Source: Gammaproteobacteria bacterium (GTDB lineage Bacteria > Pseudomonadota > Gammaproteobacteria > Eutrophobiales > Eutrophobiaceae). Taken from it: DNA of 64,000 nt. Position numbers and translations under genes: made by a program. The stretch is taken from NCBI GenBank assembly GCA_947480335.1, contig CANKCB010000005.1:96647-160646 (forward strand), written 5' to 3'. Shown here one piece after another: positions 47,498-55,987 of this stretch. Positions within the stretch are counted from its first letter, which is position 1. Each line of letters begins with the position of its first letter. The notes under the pieces were generated by a model, which saw nothing but the letters and a program-made list of their open reading frames with translations, was not told the origin of the DNA and did not search any database.

Positions 47498-48382
47498 ATG
47501 AAAATTAACCACATAATGTTAGCGTTGTTGTTATGTCTGGTAGGTGTCGTAACAGTACAAGCCCAGGCACCGGTATCTCCTCCTGATGAAGATCCATCCC
47601 GTACCGTGGCGGTTGAGCCATTCCGGATTATCGATAATATTTATTATATCGGTACCACGGAGCAGGGTTCCACATACCTCATCACGGGTTCACAGGGTCA
47701 TATGCTGATCGATTCGGAATATGAGGAGTCGGTGCCGCAGATATTGAAGAATGTCGAAAAACTTGGTTTCAAGCCAGAAGACATTAAAATGATTATTGGC
47801 ACACATGCACACGATGATCATGTGGCCGGTCACGCAGCGATGCAGGAAGTAACTGGCGCATTGGTTCTGTCATCAGCCGCTGACAAGGTTATCGTTGAGA
47901 CGGGTGGCAAGGGCGATGATGTGCGTCCAGGTCGATCCTGGACTCCGGTAAAGGTGGATCGTGTGATCAATGATGGCGAGAAGATTACTTTGGGCGATAT
48001 TGAAATGACGGCCTGGCTGACACCGGGGCATACGAAAGGCTGTATGACTTTTACGATGATAGCCGAAGAGGAAGGTAAGAAATACAACGTGCTGTTATTG
48101 GGTGGTATCAGACCAGCCGCACTGCCGTTGTTGGGTCAGGCTAATTATCCAAACATGGCGAAAGATCTGGCAATGTCATACGGTAAATTGAAAAAGCTGC
48201 CGGTCGATGTTTACCTGGGCGCACACGGTTACTGGTACAACCTTGGCGAGAAGATCAAGCGCATGAAGGCAGGCGAGGGTTACAAGGTATTCATTGATCC
48301 GGAAGGTTATCGTAAAGCGATTGACGGTTGGCAGCAGGAGTTTACCGAAACGCTGGCAGAGGAAGCGACTACAAAGAAGTAG
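47498..48382 (+). CDS. Subclass B3-like metallo-beta-lactamase-fold hydrolase 2
   Basis: A 294-residue paralogue of the preceding protein with a signal peptide (1-23). Zinc ligands are H103, H105, D107, H108 (GTHAHDDHVAG), H178 (LTPGHTKGCMTF) and H243 (YLGAHGYWY). Its GAHG segment matches typical B3 enzymes better than copy 1. The two differ most in the loop near residues 125-150, which covers the active site, so they may have diverged in substrate. The next gene is the second amidohydrolase, 39 bp on. Confidence 0.87.
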   Translation: MKINHIMLALLLCLVGVVTVQAQAPVSPPDEDPSRTVAVEPFRIIDNIYYIGTTEQGSTYLITGSQGHMLIDSEYEESVPQILKNVEKLGFKPEDIKMIIGTHAHDDHVAGHAAMQEVTGALVLSSAADKVIVETGGKGDDVRPGRSWTPVKVDRVINDGEKITLGDIEMTAWLTPGHTKGCMTFTMIAEEEGKKYNVLLLGGIRPAALPLLGQANYPNMAKDLAMSYGKLKKLPVDVYLGAHGYWYNLGEKIKRMKAGEGYKVFIDPEGYRKAIDGWQQEFTETLAEEATTKK

Positions 48383-48421
48383 TTACACAATCGTAGTAAA
48401 TGTTTGGCGGGGGCGAAAGGA

Positions 48422-50308
48422 ATGTACAAAATCACTTCAAAATTCCTGGTTGGTGCAGGAATGCTCTATGCAGTCACGGGTATTTCACAGCAGTTGGACA
48501 GTCATATCGTTCACTATGCGGACTCCATATTTATTAATGCGAATGTGGTCAGCATGGATGATGTGGGCGTGAATGAAAAAGTGGGCAATACCTATCAGGC
48601 GATTGCAGAACGGGACGGTTTGATTCTGGCGTTGGGTAGTTCCGAAGAAATCCGCAAGATGGCCGGACCGAATACAAAAATTTACGACGTCAAGGGACGT
48701 ACTATCATTCCGGGCATTATCGACACCCACTCACACCCGCATGAATATGCCCTGGAACACTGGGGCCCGCCGCTGGAAGGCGATGTCAGTGTCGAGGCCG
48801 ATGCGGATGATGATTGGCCGGATATTGTTAAAAAGACTGTGGATCTGGTCGCCGGTCTGAAGGCCACCCATAAAAAAGGTGATTGGGTATTCATCAACTG
48901 GCCGCGACGTATCAATGTCAGTGATGAACGTACCGACAAGACCAGTGATGTGGCCTTGAAAGTTCATCGTGTGCTTACCCGACAAATTCTTGATAAGGCC
49001 AACACCGATCAGAATATTGTTGTGCTCGGAAATCGCGGCGTGGTCAATACACCTGCCATGGAGGTTTATCACTCCTATTTCGGCAATGAAGAATATCCTG
49101 ACATGGATGACAAGGATGGCATTTATTTATCCGGTTCAGTCGTGCGGGTGTTGCAAGGCGAATTGACGCCAATTCCATTGTTCATGGATGTGATGCAACA
49201 GGAATTTCTGGAATGGACCGCTTATGGCATAACCACTTTCTCCAGTCGTATCGGTATGTATAACCAGACTTCGGCCATCCTGCAGATGGATCGGCAGGGT
49301 CGCATGCCAATACGCTATGCCTATGCACTGGACAGTTACTGGTTCCGTACCATGCCGGACATGCCGGTATTTCGCACCGACCTGACTGGCACCGGATCAG
49401 ACTGGTTATGGATGAACAGTGTCAGTATTTCATCCGGCGACGGTGCCTATCCCTTATTGGCAACCACGATCGAGGCCAGGCCGGAAATCAAGGAACGCGA
49501 AGTCTTGCGTGACCGCCTCAAATTTATTAAAGAGATAGCGGTACGTGGCTTGCGCTGGGGCAATACCCATATTGCCGGTGACCGCACATTGGAAGTAGCA
49601 CTGGACATGATAGAGCAGGGTTCAGCCGAAGCAGGCATGACAGCTGAGATGATACAGGCCAAGCGTCATACCTCTGACCATTGCCGTGTGAACCCGCGTC
49701 CAGAACAGTTGCCGCGACTGAAAAAACTGGGCGTCATCATGAGTTGTGCACCAAAATATATTACCGGAGATGGACCGGATGTGGCGCGTGATTATGGTGA
49801 TGCCTATCTGAACTGGGTGGTGCCAATGAAATCCATCATTGACGGTGGTGTTCGTGCCGTATTCGAGATTGACAGCCATTCAGTTGCTGGAGAGGGGGTG
49901 TTCTTCCATATCGGCCAGTATGTGAATCGTATTGGTGATGATGGCAAGGTGCTCGCACCGGCACAGAAGATCAACCGAATCTGGGCATTGAAAACAGCAA
50001 CGTCCTGGGCAGCCTATTCATTGTTCCGTGAGCACAAACTCGGTACACTGGAAGCAGGCAAGTTTGCTGATATAATCGTTTTAAACAAGAATTATTTCGA
50101 TCAAAAAGCTGTGCCGGACCTGATGATCAAGACAGTACGACCGTTGTTTACCATGATAGGCGGTAAGGTCAGATTTATCGATACTGCGCTGGCGGCTGAG
50201 TTGAAGACGGAAGAGGCAGGGATTCAGCCTGAGCAGGTCATCAAGCAAATCAGCGAATGGGAAACCGAAGCGGCTGCAGGAAAGGTGGCAGCAAATAAGG
50301 TAGAATAA
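48422..50308 (+). CDS. Exported YtcJ-type amidohydrolase 2
   Basis: A 628-residue paralogue of the protein at 41746-43623. I chose the ATG at 48422, which follows GGGGGCGAAAGGA; a TTG at 48404 is less likely. A signal segment (about 5-24) leads to the barrel with H103 and H105 in IIDTHSHPHEYALEHWGP. Other shared blocks are NTHIAGDRTLEVALDMIEQG, KRHTSDHCRVNPRPEQ, MSCAPKYITGDGPDVA and ALKTATSWAAYSLFREHKLG. It is the last gene of the quinoprotein-cytochrome-hydrolase run and is followed by a strong hairpin. Confidence 0.87.
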   Translation: MYKITSKFLVGAGMLYAVTGISQQLDSHIVHYADSIFINANVVSMDDVGVNEKVGNTYQAIAERDGLILALGSSEEIRKMAGPNTKIYDVKGRTIIPGIIDTHSHPHEYALEHWGPPLEGDVSVEADADDDWPDIVKKTVDLVAGLKATHKKGDWVFINWPRRINVSDERTDKTSDVALKVHRVLTRQILDKANTDQNIVVLGNRGVVNTPAMEVYHSYFGNEEYPDMDDKDGIYLSGSVVRVLQGELTPIPLFMDVMQQEFLEWTAYGITTFSSRIGMYNQTSAILQMDRQGRMPIRYAYALDSYWFRTMPDMPVFRTDLTGTGSDWLWMNSVSISSGDGAYPLLATTIEARPEIKEREVLRDRLKFIKEIAVRGLRWGNTHIAGDRTLEVALDMIEQGSAEAGMTAEMIQAKRHTSDHCRVNPRPEQLPRLKKLGVIMSCAPKYITGDGPDVARDYGDAYLNWVVPMKSIIDGGVRAVFEIDSHSVAGEGVFFHIGQYVNRIGDDGKVLAPAQKINRIWALKTATSWAAYSLFREHKLGTLEAGKFADIIVLNKNYFDQKAVPDLMIKTVRPLFTMIGGKVRFIDTALAAELKTEEAGIQPEQVIKQISEWETEAAAGKVAANKVE

Positions 50309-50344
50309 TCAGCAGCAATTATTAACTGAAGCAATATGTTGTAA

Positions 50345-50375
50345 AGTTACGGCGCACGGGTTGTGCGCCGTAACT
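50345..50375 (+). terminator. Strong hairpin terminator between amidohydrolase 2 and moxR-type gene
   Basis: AGTTACGGCGCAC (50345-50357) pairs perfectly with GTGCGCCGTAACT (50363-50375) around GGGTT, followed by GTTTCT. It separates the catabolic gene run from the MoxR operon. Confidence 0.8.
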
Positions 50376-50434
50376 GTTTCTAACCTTACGTGGTTCAATA
50401 TTTTACTAACGCTAACAAGACAGGATTTGCAAGC

Positions 50435-51454
50435 ATGCTAATACAGGATATACAGGAAATACGCGAACGGATTGGACGAATTGAAACAGAAATCCGCAAG
50501 CGCATTGTGGGTATGGACGAGGTCGTCAAACTGTTGCTGGTTGGATTGTTTGCCAGCCCGGGCAGAAACTGTCATGTGTTACTCGAAGGTGTGCCAGGTC
50601 TTGCCAAGACCTTATTGCTGAAGAGCCTGGCCGAGACGGTCGAGGCCGATTTTCGTCGTATTTCATTCGCAGCGGACTTGTTGCCCAAGGACGTGGTGGG
50701 TATCGAGAATTTTGACAGCGAGACAGGTAAGGTCAAATTGCTGGTCAAGGGTCCGTTGTTTACCAACTTCCTGCTTGCCGACGAATTAAATCGTGCCCGT
50801 ACCAGTTCAAAAGGTCTGATACTGGAACCGATGGAGGAAGGCCGTGTTACCACCGAGCTGGGTGGTACCTATTCACTGGCGAATATGTTCATGGTTGCCG
50901 CGACCCAGAACCCGATAGAAGAAGAAGGTACGTTCGTGTTGGGCCGGGCAGAACAGGACCGTTTTGTCATGAAAGTATTGGTAAATTATCCCAATGCTGA
51001 ACATGAATGTGAAATCATCCGTCGTAATATTGAAAATGCAGAAATGCCGGCAATCACACCAGTGATGGATACACAAACCTTGCTCGATATTCGCAAGGCC
51101 ATTTTTGACAAGGTCAAGGTCAGCAGTGAAATTATTTCCAGGGTTCAGCAGCTGGTTAACTTGACCCGCCCCGAACATACTGATGTCAGTGAAGTGAAGG
51201 AATTTATTGACGGACAGGACGGTGGTGGTGCTTCACCACGTGCAGGTATTCATATCCTGCGTACAGCCCGTTCTCATGCGGCCCTGAGCGGACGCGACTT
51301 TGTTTCTCCCGAGGATGTTGGCACGGTACTATTACCTGTGCTGCGTCATCGCCTGATTTTCCGTCCTGACCTCGCCATGAGTAGTGTGAAGGAACGAGAA
51401 AAACTGCTGAACCGGATTGTAGATCGGATCTTCCAGCGAGTCTGGGGTCAATGA
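50435..51454 (+). CDS. MoxR-family AAA+ ATPase
   Basis: A 339-residue MoxR ATPase with Walker A GVPGLAKT (52-59), a Walker B segment at NFLLADELNRA, sensor 1 in MVAATQNPIEEEGTF, and the C-terminal lid. MoxR proteins act as chaperones that mature or insert cofactors into partner enzymes together with von Willebrand A proteins. The frame extends to a GTG-like start at 50390; I prefer the ATG at 50435 with AGGA ahead. It overlaps the DUF58 gene by 4 bp. In methylotrophs the counterpart is mxaR. Confidence 0.92.
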   Translation: MLIQDIQEIRERIGRIETEIRKRIVGMDEVVKLLLVGLFASPGRNCHVLLEGVPGLAKTLLLKSLAETVEADFRRISFAADLLPKDVVGIENFDSETGKVKLLVKGPLFTNFLLADELNRARTSSKGLILEPMEEGRVTTELGGTYSLANMFMVAATQNPIEEEGTFVLGRAEQDRFVMKVLVNYPNAEHECEIIRRNIENAEMPAITPVMDTQTLLDIRKAIFDKVKVSSEIISRVQQLVNLTRPEHTDVSEVKEFIDGQDGGGASPRAGIHILRTARSHAALSGRDFVSPEDVGTVLLPVLRHRLIFRPDLAMSSVKEREKLLNRIVDRIFQRVWGQ

Positions 51455-52338
51455 GGGAAGACATCCTTCGACGACTGGCCCGCCGGCCCATACCCATCAC
51501 ACCGAAAAGACCCGCAACCAGTCAGCTCAGTGGTGAATGGCCGAGTCCCTATACCGGCAAGGGATTGGACTTTCATGGCCACCGTCAGTATCAACTTGGA
51601 GACGATTTGCGTACAGTGCATATGGGCACCAGTGTCCGTACTGGCGAGACCATGGTAGTTGAAAGAATTGCGCGTCGTGATGTCAGTCTGATGGTCGTAC
51701 TCGATTGCACAGCCTCGATGGGCGTCAGACGCAAGACAGATATGTTGATGGCAGCGGCATTAATGATGTTGTACAGCGGTGTCAGTATGGAAATGCGCGT
51801 CGGTGCAGCTATCCATGGCCAGCACGGTTATCGCCGTATCGGAATAGGTTCAGGACAGCGTCACGCCACGCGCCTGTTTAACGGCATTGAACGTGTATGT
51901 AATGCTTTACGACAGGGACAACCGGTGCCAGAAGATTTTATCAATGTTGATGTGCATCGATTGTTACCATCTGGCGGCGTGTTGTTGTACCTGTCTGATT
52001 TTCTCGATCAACGCGGTTTTGCACGCGACTATGCCTCATTCTCAACTGAAGCGAGACGCTATGATTTTATTCCTGTCGTTATTCAGGATGAATTTGAATA
52101 TACCTATCCTGATTTGGCAGATGAATCCATGCTCGATTTCATCAACCCGGAGTCCGGTATCAGCAAACCCCTGTGGCTGGGCCGAAAGGAAAAACAGTTA
52201 ATCAAGACGCTACATGAAAATCGATTTAATCAATTGCGTAAAACTTTTTCCGGACATGGCTTGCGCTTTATACATGTAGACAGCCCTGTTCTGGATCAGG
52301 TCCAGAAAATTCTGACCCAGTTTTTTGTCCTCCGCTAA
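51451..52338 (+). CDS. DUF58 protein (MxaS-like)
   Basis: A 295-residue protein with the DUF58 core FHGHRQYQLGDDLRTVHM (41-58) and a von Willebrand A-like metal site in LMVVLDCTASMG, where the D-x-S-x-S motif is changed to D-x-T-x-S (85-89). DUF58 proteins pair with MoxR ATPases; mxaS is the methylotroph counterpart. ATG overlap with the MoxR gene (51451-51454) implies coupled translation. The protein has no membrane helix. Confidence 0.88.
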   Translation: MREDILRRLARRPIPITPKRPATSQLSGEWPSPYTGKGLDFHGHRQYQLGDDLRTVHMGTSVRTGETMVVERIARRDVSLMVVLDCTASMGVRRKTDMLMAAALMMLYSGVSMEMRVGAAIHGQHGYRRIGIGSGQRHATRLFNGIERVCNALRQGQPVPEDFINVDVHRLLPSGGVLLYLSDFLDQRGFARDYASFSTEARRYDFIPVVIQDEFEYTYPDLADESMLDFINPESGISKPLWLGRKEKQLIKTLHENRFNQLRKTFSGHGLRFIHVDSPVLDQVQKILTQFFVLR

Positions 52339-52350
52339 ACCGGTAATTAT

Positions 52351-53943
52351 ATGCGTCAGTTGATACAGAAATCTTTGACTCGCCTGCTCTGTTTAGCCCT
52401 GTTTTCCTGTTTGCTTATCGCCTGTGAGAAAGCTGAAAAAGTACAATCCTATCCTGTGTCCCGTGCAGAGGATGCCGGGCTTGCCGATGGGCAGAATTTC
52501 AGTATCACCGTACAGGCAGACGACGAGGTGTATGTCGGCGAACCCTTTGAATATCGAATCAGGGTGCTTTACAGATCCGACAAGGTCGTGCCTGATTTTC
52601 CTGGACTGGTGCGTAACGTCAGGTTTGTCCCCTTTGAACAAACCTACCTGAGTCGGCCTGCTATTACCAACCGACCCTATGCGACAGGTATAAACGAATA
52701 TGTGCTGTCCTATCCGGTGCTGGGTATCAGTGTTTTGCCGCATGCCGCTTACACACTCGATCCGATTCGTCTGACGTATCACATCAAAGGTGATGAAAAG
52801 TTACATGAAAAGTTGCTGGATCCGATAGAGGTAAAGATTGGCGCCTACTACCCACCGGAAATTTTCGGCATCCCCTTCCAGCCATTACAGGTGGCTATCC
52901 AGGATTATTACCTGCTTAAACAGCTTGCGATTGGTTTAGCGGCACTGTTATTACTGCTGGCAGGGGGGCTGTTGATACGGTCTGCCTTGCGCAAACAACA
53001 ATACAGCGTCACTACCGAAGCGGATCGGATTCGTCAACAGTACGATGCTGTTGCCTCTGCAACGGTTGACAATCGGCAGAGTCTACTGGGCTACGAAAGG
53101 GTTTTCCTGTCCTTGTTGATTTATTATCGTAAATATACAGCCCGTGAATTCTGGGTGAGGGAACCAGGGCAGGGTGATACTCACTGGCGACAATATTTGC
53201 TGGAACTGAAGCAGGGATTCAGGCCGGCCTATCATCAGGCGGTTGAACCCGATCTTGCCAGTGTTGGAACTGTACGTGATACCGTGCAACAAATTTTCAG
53301 TTATTTTGATGCAGATATACGTGCAGAAAGATTGGCAACGCTGGATCAACTTCAAGGAACGCTACGACAACGACTCTCCCATAACAGGTGGCGGTTTGCG
53401 ATCGGCGCGTTGATATTACTGTTTGGATCCGTATTTTTTATCCTGCTGGTACGACCTGTGCTGTGGAGAGATGCTGACACAGCGCTTTATAACGGATGGA
53501 TTAATGGATTGCCGGTACGCATGTTTGACAATAGTCAGGACAATAAACTGGGCACAGTCGATGTGCAGATGCTGGTACAGATGTCAGAAGAGCAGGAGAT
53601 CCTGCAAAAGCTAGTAAATGACAGGATTAAAAGTGCTTATCTATATGATTACGGTACCCTCGTCGCTCGGGCCTATATAGCGATTATCTCAGGTGAAAAT
53701 GTCGATGCCCAGGAGTCAGAGGAAACTGAGGCACCCAATAAGCCCTCGTTTGAATTTCCAAAACAACTGCTGGCCAATTCAGTACGCCTGTTTCCTGACA
53801 ATGAGGATAGCCGACGTAATCTTGAACTAGCCATCATGCTCAGGGAAAGTGAGAAGAAGGATGATGAAAACAGCAAGGTCGAAGGTGAGCTCGGACCACC
53901 CTTGCCGGGCTTTTCCCGTGACATGAAGCAGTTGCAATTCTGA
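52351..53943 (+). CDS. BatD/MxaA-like plus MxaK-like fusion membrane lipoprotein
   Basis: A 530-residue protein. A lipoprotein signal (LIACEKAE, cysteine near 25) leads to a beta-sandwich domain (about 45-170; ITVQADDEVYVGEPFEYRI) like BatD or MxaA. A membrane helix (about 190-212), a cytoplasmic helical part, a second helix (about 347-367) and a C-terminal periplasmic part follow. The latter contains SVRLFPDNEDSRRNLELAIM, the pattern seen in MxaK. In methylotrophs mxaA and mxaK are separate genes flanking mxaC; here both seem joined. The assignment is by gene order and pattern, so it is moderate. Confidence 0.62.
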   Translation: MRQLIQKSLTRLLCLALFSCLLIACEKAEKVQSYPVSRAEDAGLADGQNFSITVQADDEVYVGEPFEYRIRVLYRSDKVVPDFPGLVRNVRFVPFEQTYLSRPAITNRPYATGINEYVLSYPVLGISVLPHAAYTLDPIRLTYHIKGDEKLHEKLLDPIEVKIGAYYPPEIFGIPFQPLQVAIQDYYLLKQLAIGLAALLLLLAGGLLIRSALRKQQYSVTTEADRIRQQYDAVASATVDNRQSLLGYERVFLSLLIYYRKYTAREFWVREPGQGDTHWRQYLLELKQGFRPAYHQAVEPDLASVGTVRDTVQQIFSYFDADIRAERLATLDQLQGTLRQRLSHNRWRFAIGALILLFGSVFFILLVRPVLWRDADTALYNGWINGLPVRMFDNSQDNKLGTVDVQMLVQMSEEQEILQKLVNDRIKSAYLYDYGTLVARAYIAIISGENVDAQESEETEAPNKPSFEFPKQLLANSVRLFPDNEDSRRNLELAIMLRESEKKDDENSKVEGELGPPLPGFSRDMKQLQF

Positions 53944-53954
53944 GGAACAGGTAA

Positions 53955-54989
53955 ATGGAACCCTCCTTGTTCAATATTTCGCTGCAACTGGATTATCCCT
54001 GGTTGCTGTTATGTGTGCTGCCGGTACTGGCGGTAATATTCTGGCAATTACGTGGACGTAAACCGGGATTCAGTATTCGCGACAGCGGATTGGAGTATCT
54101 GGCCGGTTCAGGTATCCGGACAGCCGAGCACCTGTATCGTTATCGTATAGCACTGATCGTATTGGTGACGGTATTACTGGGTTTGGCCTGGGGAGCACCA
54201 CAGATACGAACCAGTCACACCTTCATGTTTGGTCCTTCCCGCGAATTACATCCGGCGTATCTGATTGCACTGGATGTATCCGGAAGCATGACCGAACCAT
54301 TGGGCGGCTATGTTATTAATGGTCAAATCAATAATGGCGGTGTGACAAGGTTCGAAGCGTCACGCGACAAGCTCTATGATTTTATTGATCGTCACAAGAC
54401 GGCCCGGTTGGGTCTGGTACTTTTCAGTGTGCAACCAATGCTGGTACGTTGGCCGACGCTGCAAACCGGTTTTGGCTTTCGTGATGTACTGGATGAAGGT
54501 ATGCGGTTTACCAATCCCGATCGTACCCGTCCATCACAGTTGGCCCGGTTTGCTGGCGGTACCGCCACGCGTGATGGTCTGGTCCTGTCGCGTGATGTGC
54601 TGATGAAACAAAAAGCAGCAGGTAAGTCGCTGATCCTGATAGGTGATTTAATCGACAATGCCGATGAGATTATTGAAGGCATACAGGATTTATATGGCGA
54701 AGATATCTTTACCTATGTCGTGGCCATTGATCCGGACCCTCAAAATCTGGAAGCAATGAAGCTGGCATTGAAGGGTAAGCCGGGTGTGCATATTTATTCA
54801 GTCAAATCTGCCGCCGAGTTGACGGCGGCGTTTGAAAGTGTGGATACCGTCGAGTCGGAACGACAGGCCGCGGCAGGCAACCGAAATTATTTGCAGGATT
54901 TGCGTTGGTTCTTTGCCTTTAGCGGTTTTGCGGTTGCCTTGCTACTGGTCGTCCTGTTTGAAACCCGCTTGCACAAGACACAGATATGA
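53955..54989 (+). CDS. von Willebrand A membrane protein (MxaC/BatA-like)
   Basis: A 344-residue protein with membrane helices near residues 15-30, 63-80 and 320-338 enclosing a periplasmic von Willebrand A domain. The metal site DVSGSM (D107, S109, S111) is complete. Such proteins bind partner proteins through Mg or Ca. It follows the fusion gene by 11 bp and overlaps the next gene by 4 bp. It corresponds to mxaC in methylotrophs or batA in other bacteria. Confidence 0.85.
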   Translation: MEPSLFNISLQLDYPWLLLCVLPVLAVIFWQLRGRKPGFSIRDSGLEYLAGSGIRTAEHLYRYRIALIVLVTVLLGLAWGAPQIRTSHTFMFGPSRELHPAYLIALDVSGSMTEPLGGYVINGQINNGGVTRFEASRDKLYDFIDRHKTARLGLVLFSVQPMLVRWPTLQTGFGFRDVLDEGMRFTNPDRTRPSQLARFAGGTATRDGLVLSRDVLMKQKAAGKSLILIGDLIDNADEIIEGIQDLYGEDIFTYVVAIDPDPQNLEAMKLALKGKPGVHIYSVKSAAELTAAFESVDTVESERQAAAGNRNYLQDLRWFFAFSGFAVALLLVVLFETRLHKTQI

Positions 54990-55972
54990 TATTCCAGAAT
55001 CCACAAATACTATTTTTGCTGTTGTTGTTACTCCCGGCGGGTTATGTATTGCAATCTGGCAGACGCAAGACGGAGCGTATACTCGACAAGCTGGCTGATG
55101 CGTCCGTTGGTAAACCAGCCCATCCGTTGGCACTCCAGGTATTATCACTGTTCTTGTTGGCCTCCCTGCTGCTGGTAGCTGCCGGGCCGCAACGAAAACT
55201 GGCCATGCCGGATACGGCTCAATCGGGCAAGTTTGTGTTTTTGCTGGATGTGTCCCGCAGTATGGCAGCGCGCGCCAGTTGTGATGATAAAATGCAAATG
55301 GACTATGCACGCGAGTTTCTGAAAACAATTGTTACCGGATTGCCAGCAGCAGAGTTTGCCTTTGCCGGATTCAGCGAACTTACCTTTCCGTTCACTGAAC
55401 TCAGTTTTGATAAACTGTATTTGCAGGAAGTAATTGATAACGGGCTGTTCGTCGAATCTGTCCCTGTGCCCGGTTCCGACATCGGTAATGCCCTGTTACT
55501 GATTGCTGAAAAGAAAACGATAGAGCCAACTGTCTATGCCGGTGTTGAACATGTATTGCTGGTTTCAGACGGTGACTTCTCGGAAGAGGTCAGCCGGAAG
55601 TTATCAGAGTCATTTCCGGTCATGAAAGAGGCCGGCATTGTTGTGGACAGTATCGGATTCGGATCAGTTGATGGGTTGCCCATACCCACACTCGACGCTC
55701 AGCGTAACTGTCTGGAAGGACGATTTGAACGTGCCGAAGGCAAGGAGTTCTATACACGTCTGTTTGAACAACCCTTGCGCATGATTGCTGAACAATCCGG
55801 TGGTCAGTATTTTGCCGCCAACGAACAACAGAAACTGCTGAGCTATCTGGCTTCCTCACAGCATGAAGCTACCGGTCTGAAATTGCCTCCGCAGGCCGAG
55901 GATCTTAGCCCGATATTTTTATTACTGGCGACCTTGAGTCTGTTTGGTCTGGTGTATCTACGCCGTTTCTAG
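54986..55972 (+). CDS. von Willebrand A membrane protein (MxaL/BatA-like)
   Basis: A 328-residue protein with N-terminal helices (6-22 and about 50-66), a von Willebrand A domain with DVSRSM (D88, S90, S92), and a C-terminal helix (LSPIFLLLATLSLFGLVYL). It starts in the last codons of the upstream gene (ATGA) and ends the operon; dam is convergent 16 bp away. A Cys pair (RASC and QRNC) may form a disulfide. It corresponds to mxaL or batB. Confidence 0.85.
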   Translation: MIFQNPQILFLLLLLLPAGYVLQSGRRKTERILDKLADASVGKPAHPLALQVLSLFLLASLLLVAAGPQRKLAMPDTAQSGKFVFLLDVSRSMAARASCDDKMQMDYAREFLKTIVTGLPAAEFAFAGFSELTFPFTELSFDKLYLQEVIDNGLFVESVPVPGSDIGNALLLIAEKKTIEPTVYAGVEHVLLVSDGDFSEEVSRKLSESFPVMKEAGIVVDSIGFGSVDGLPIPTLDAQRNCLEGRFERAEGKEFYTRLFEQPLRMIAEQSGGQYFAANEQQKLLSYLASSQHEATGLKLPPQAEDLSPIFLLLATLSLFGLVYLRRF

Positions 55973-55987
55973 TTTTTGGCTGGACAC

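Noticed and set aside
44337..55972. A true methanol-oxidation (mxa or xox) locus
   Set aside because: No small subunit, mxaJ or mxaG gene is present, and the quinoprotein could not be placed in the MxaF/XoxF group by eye; only maturation-type genes are similar.
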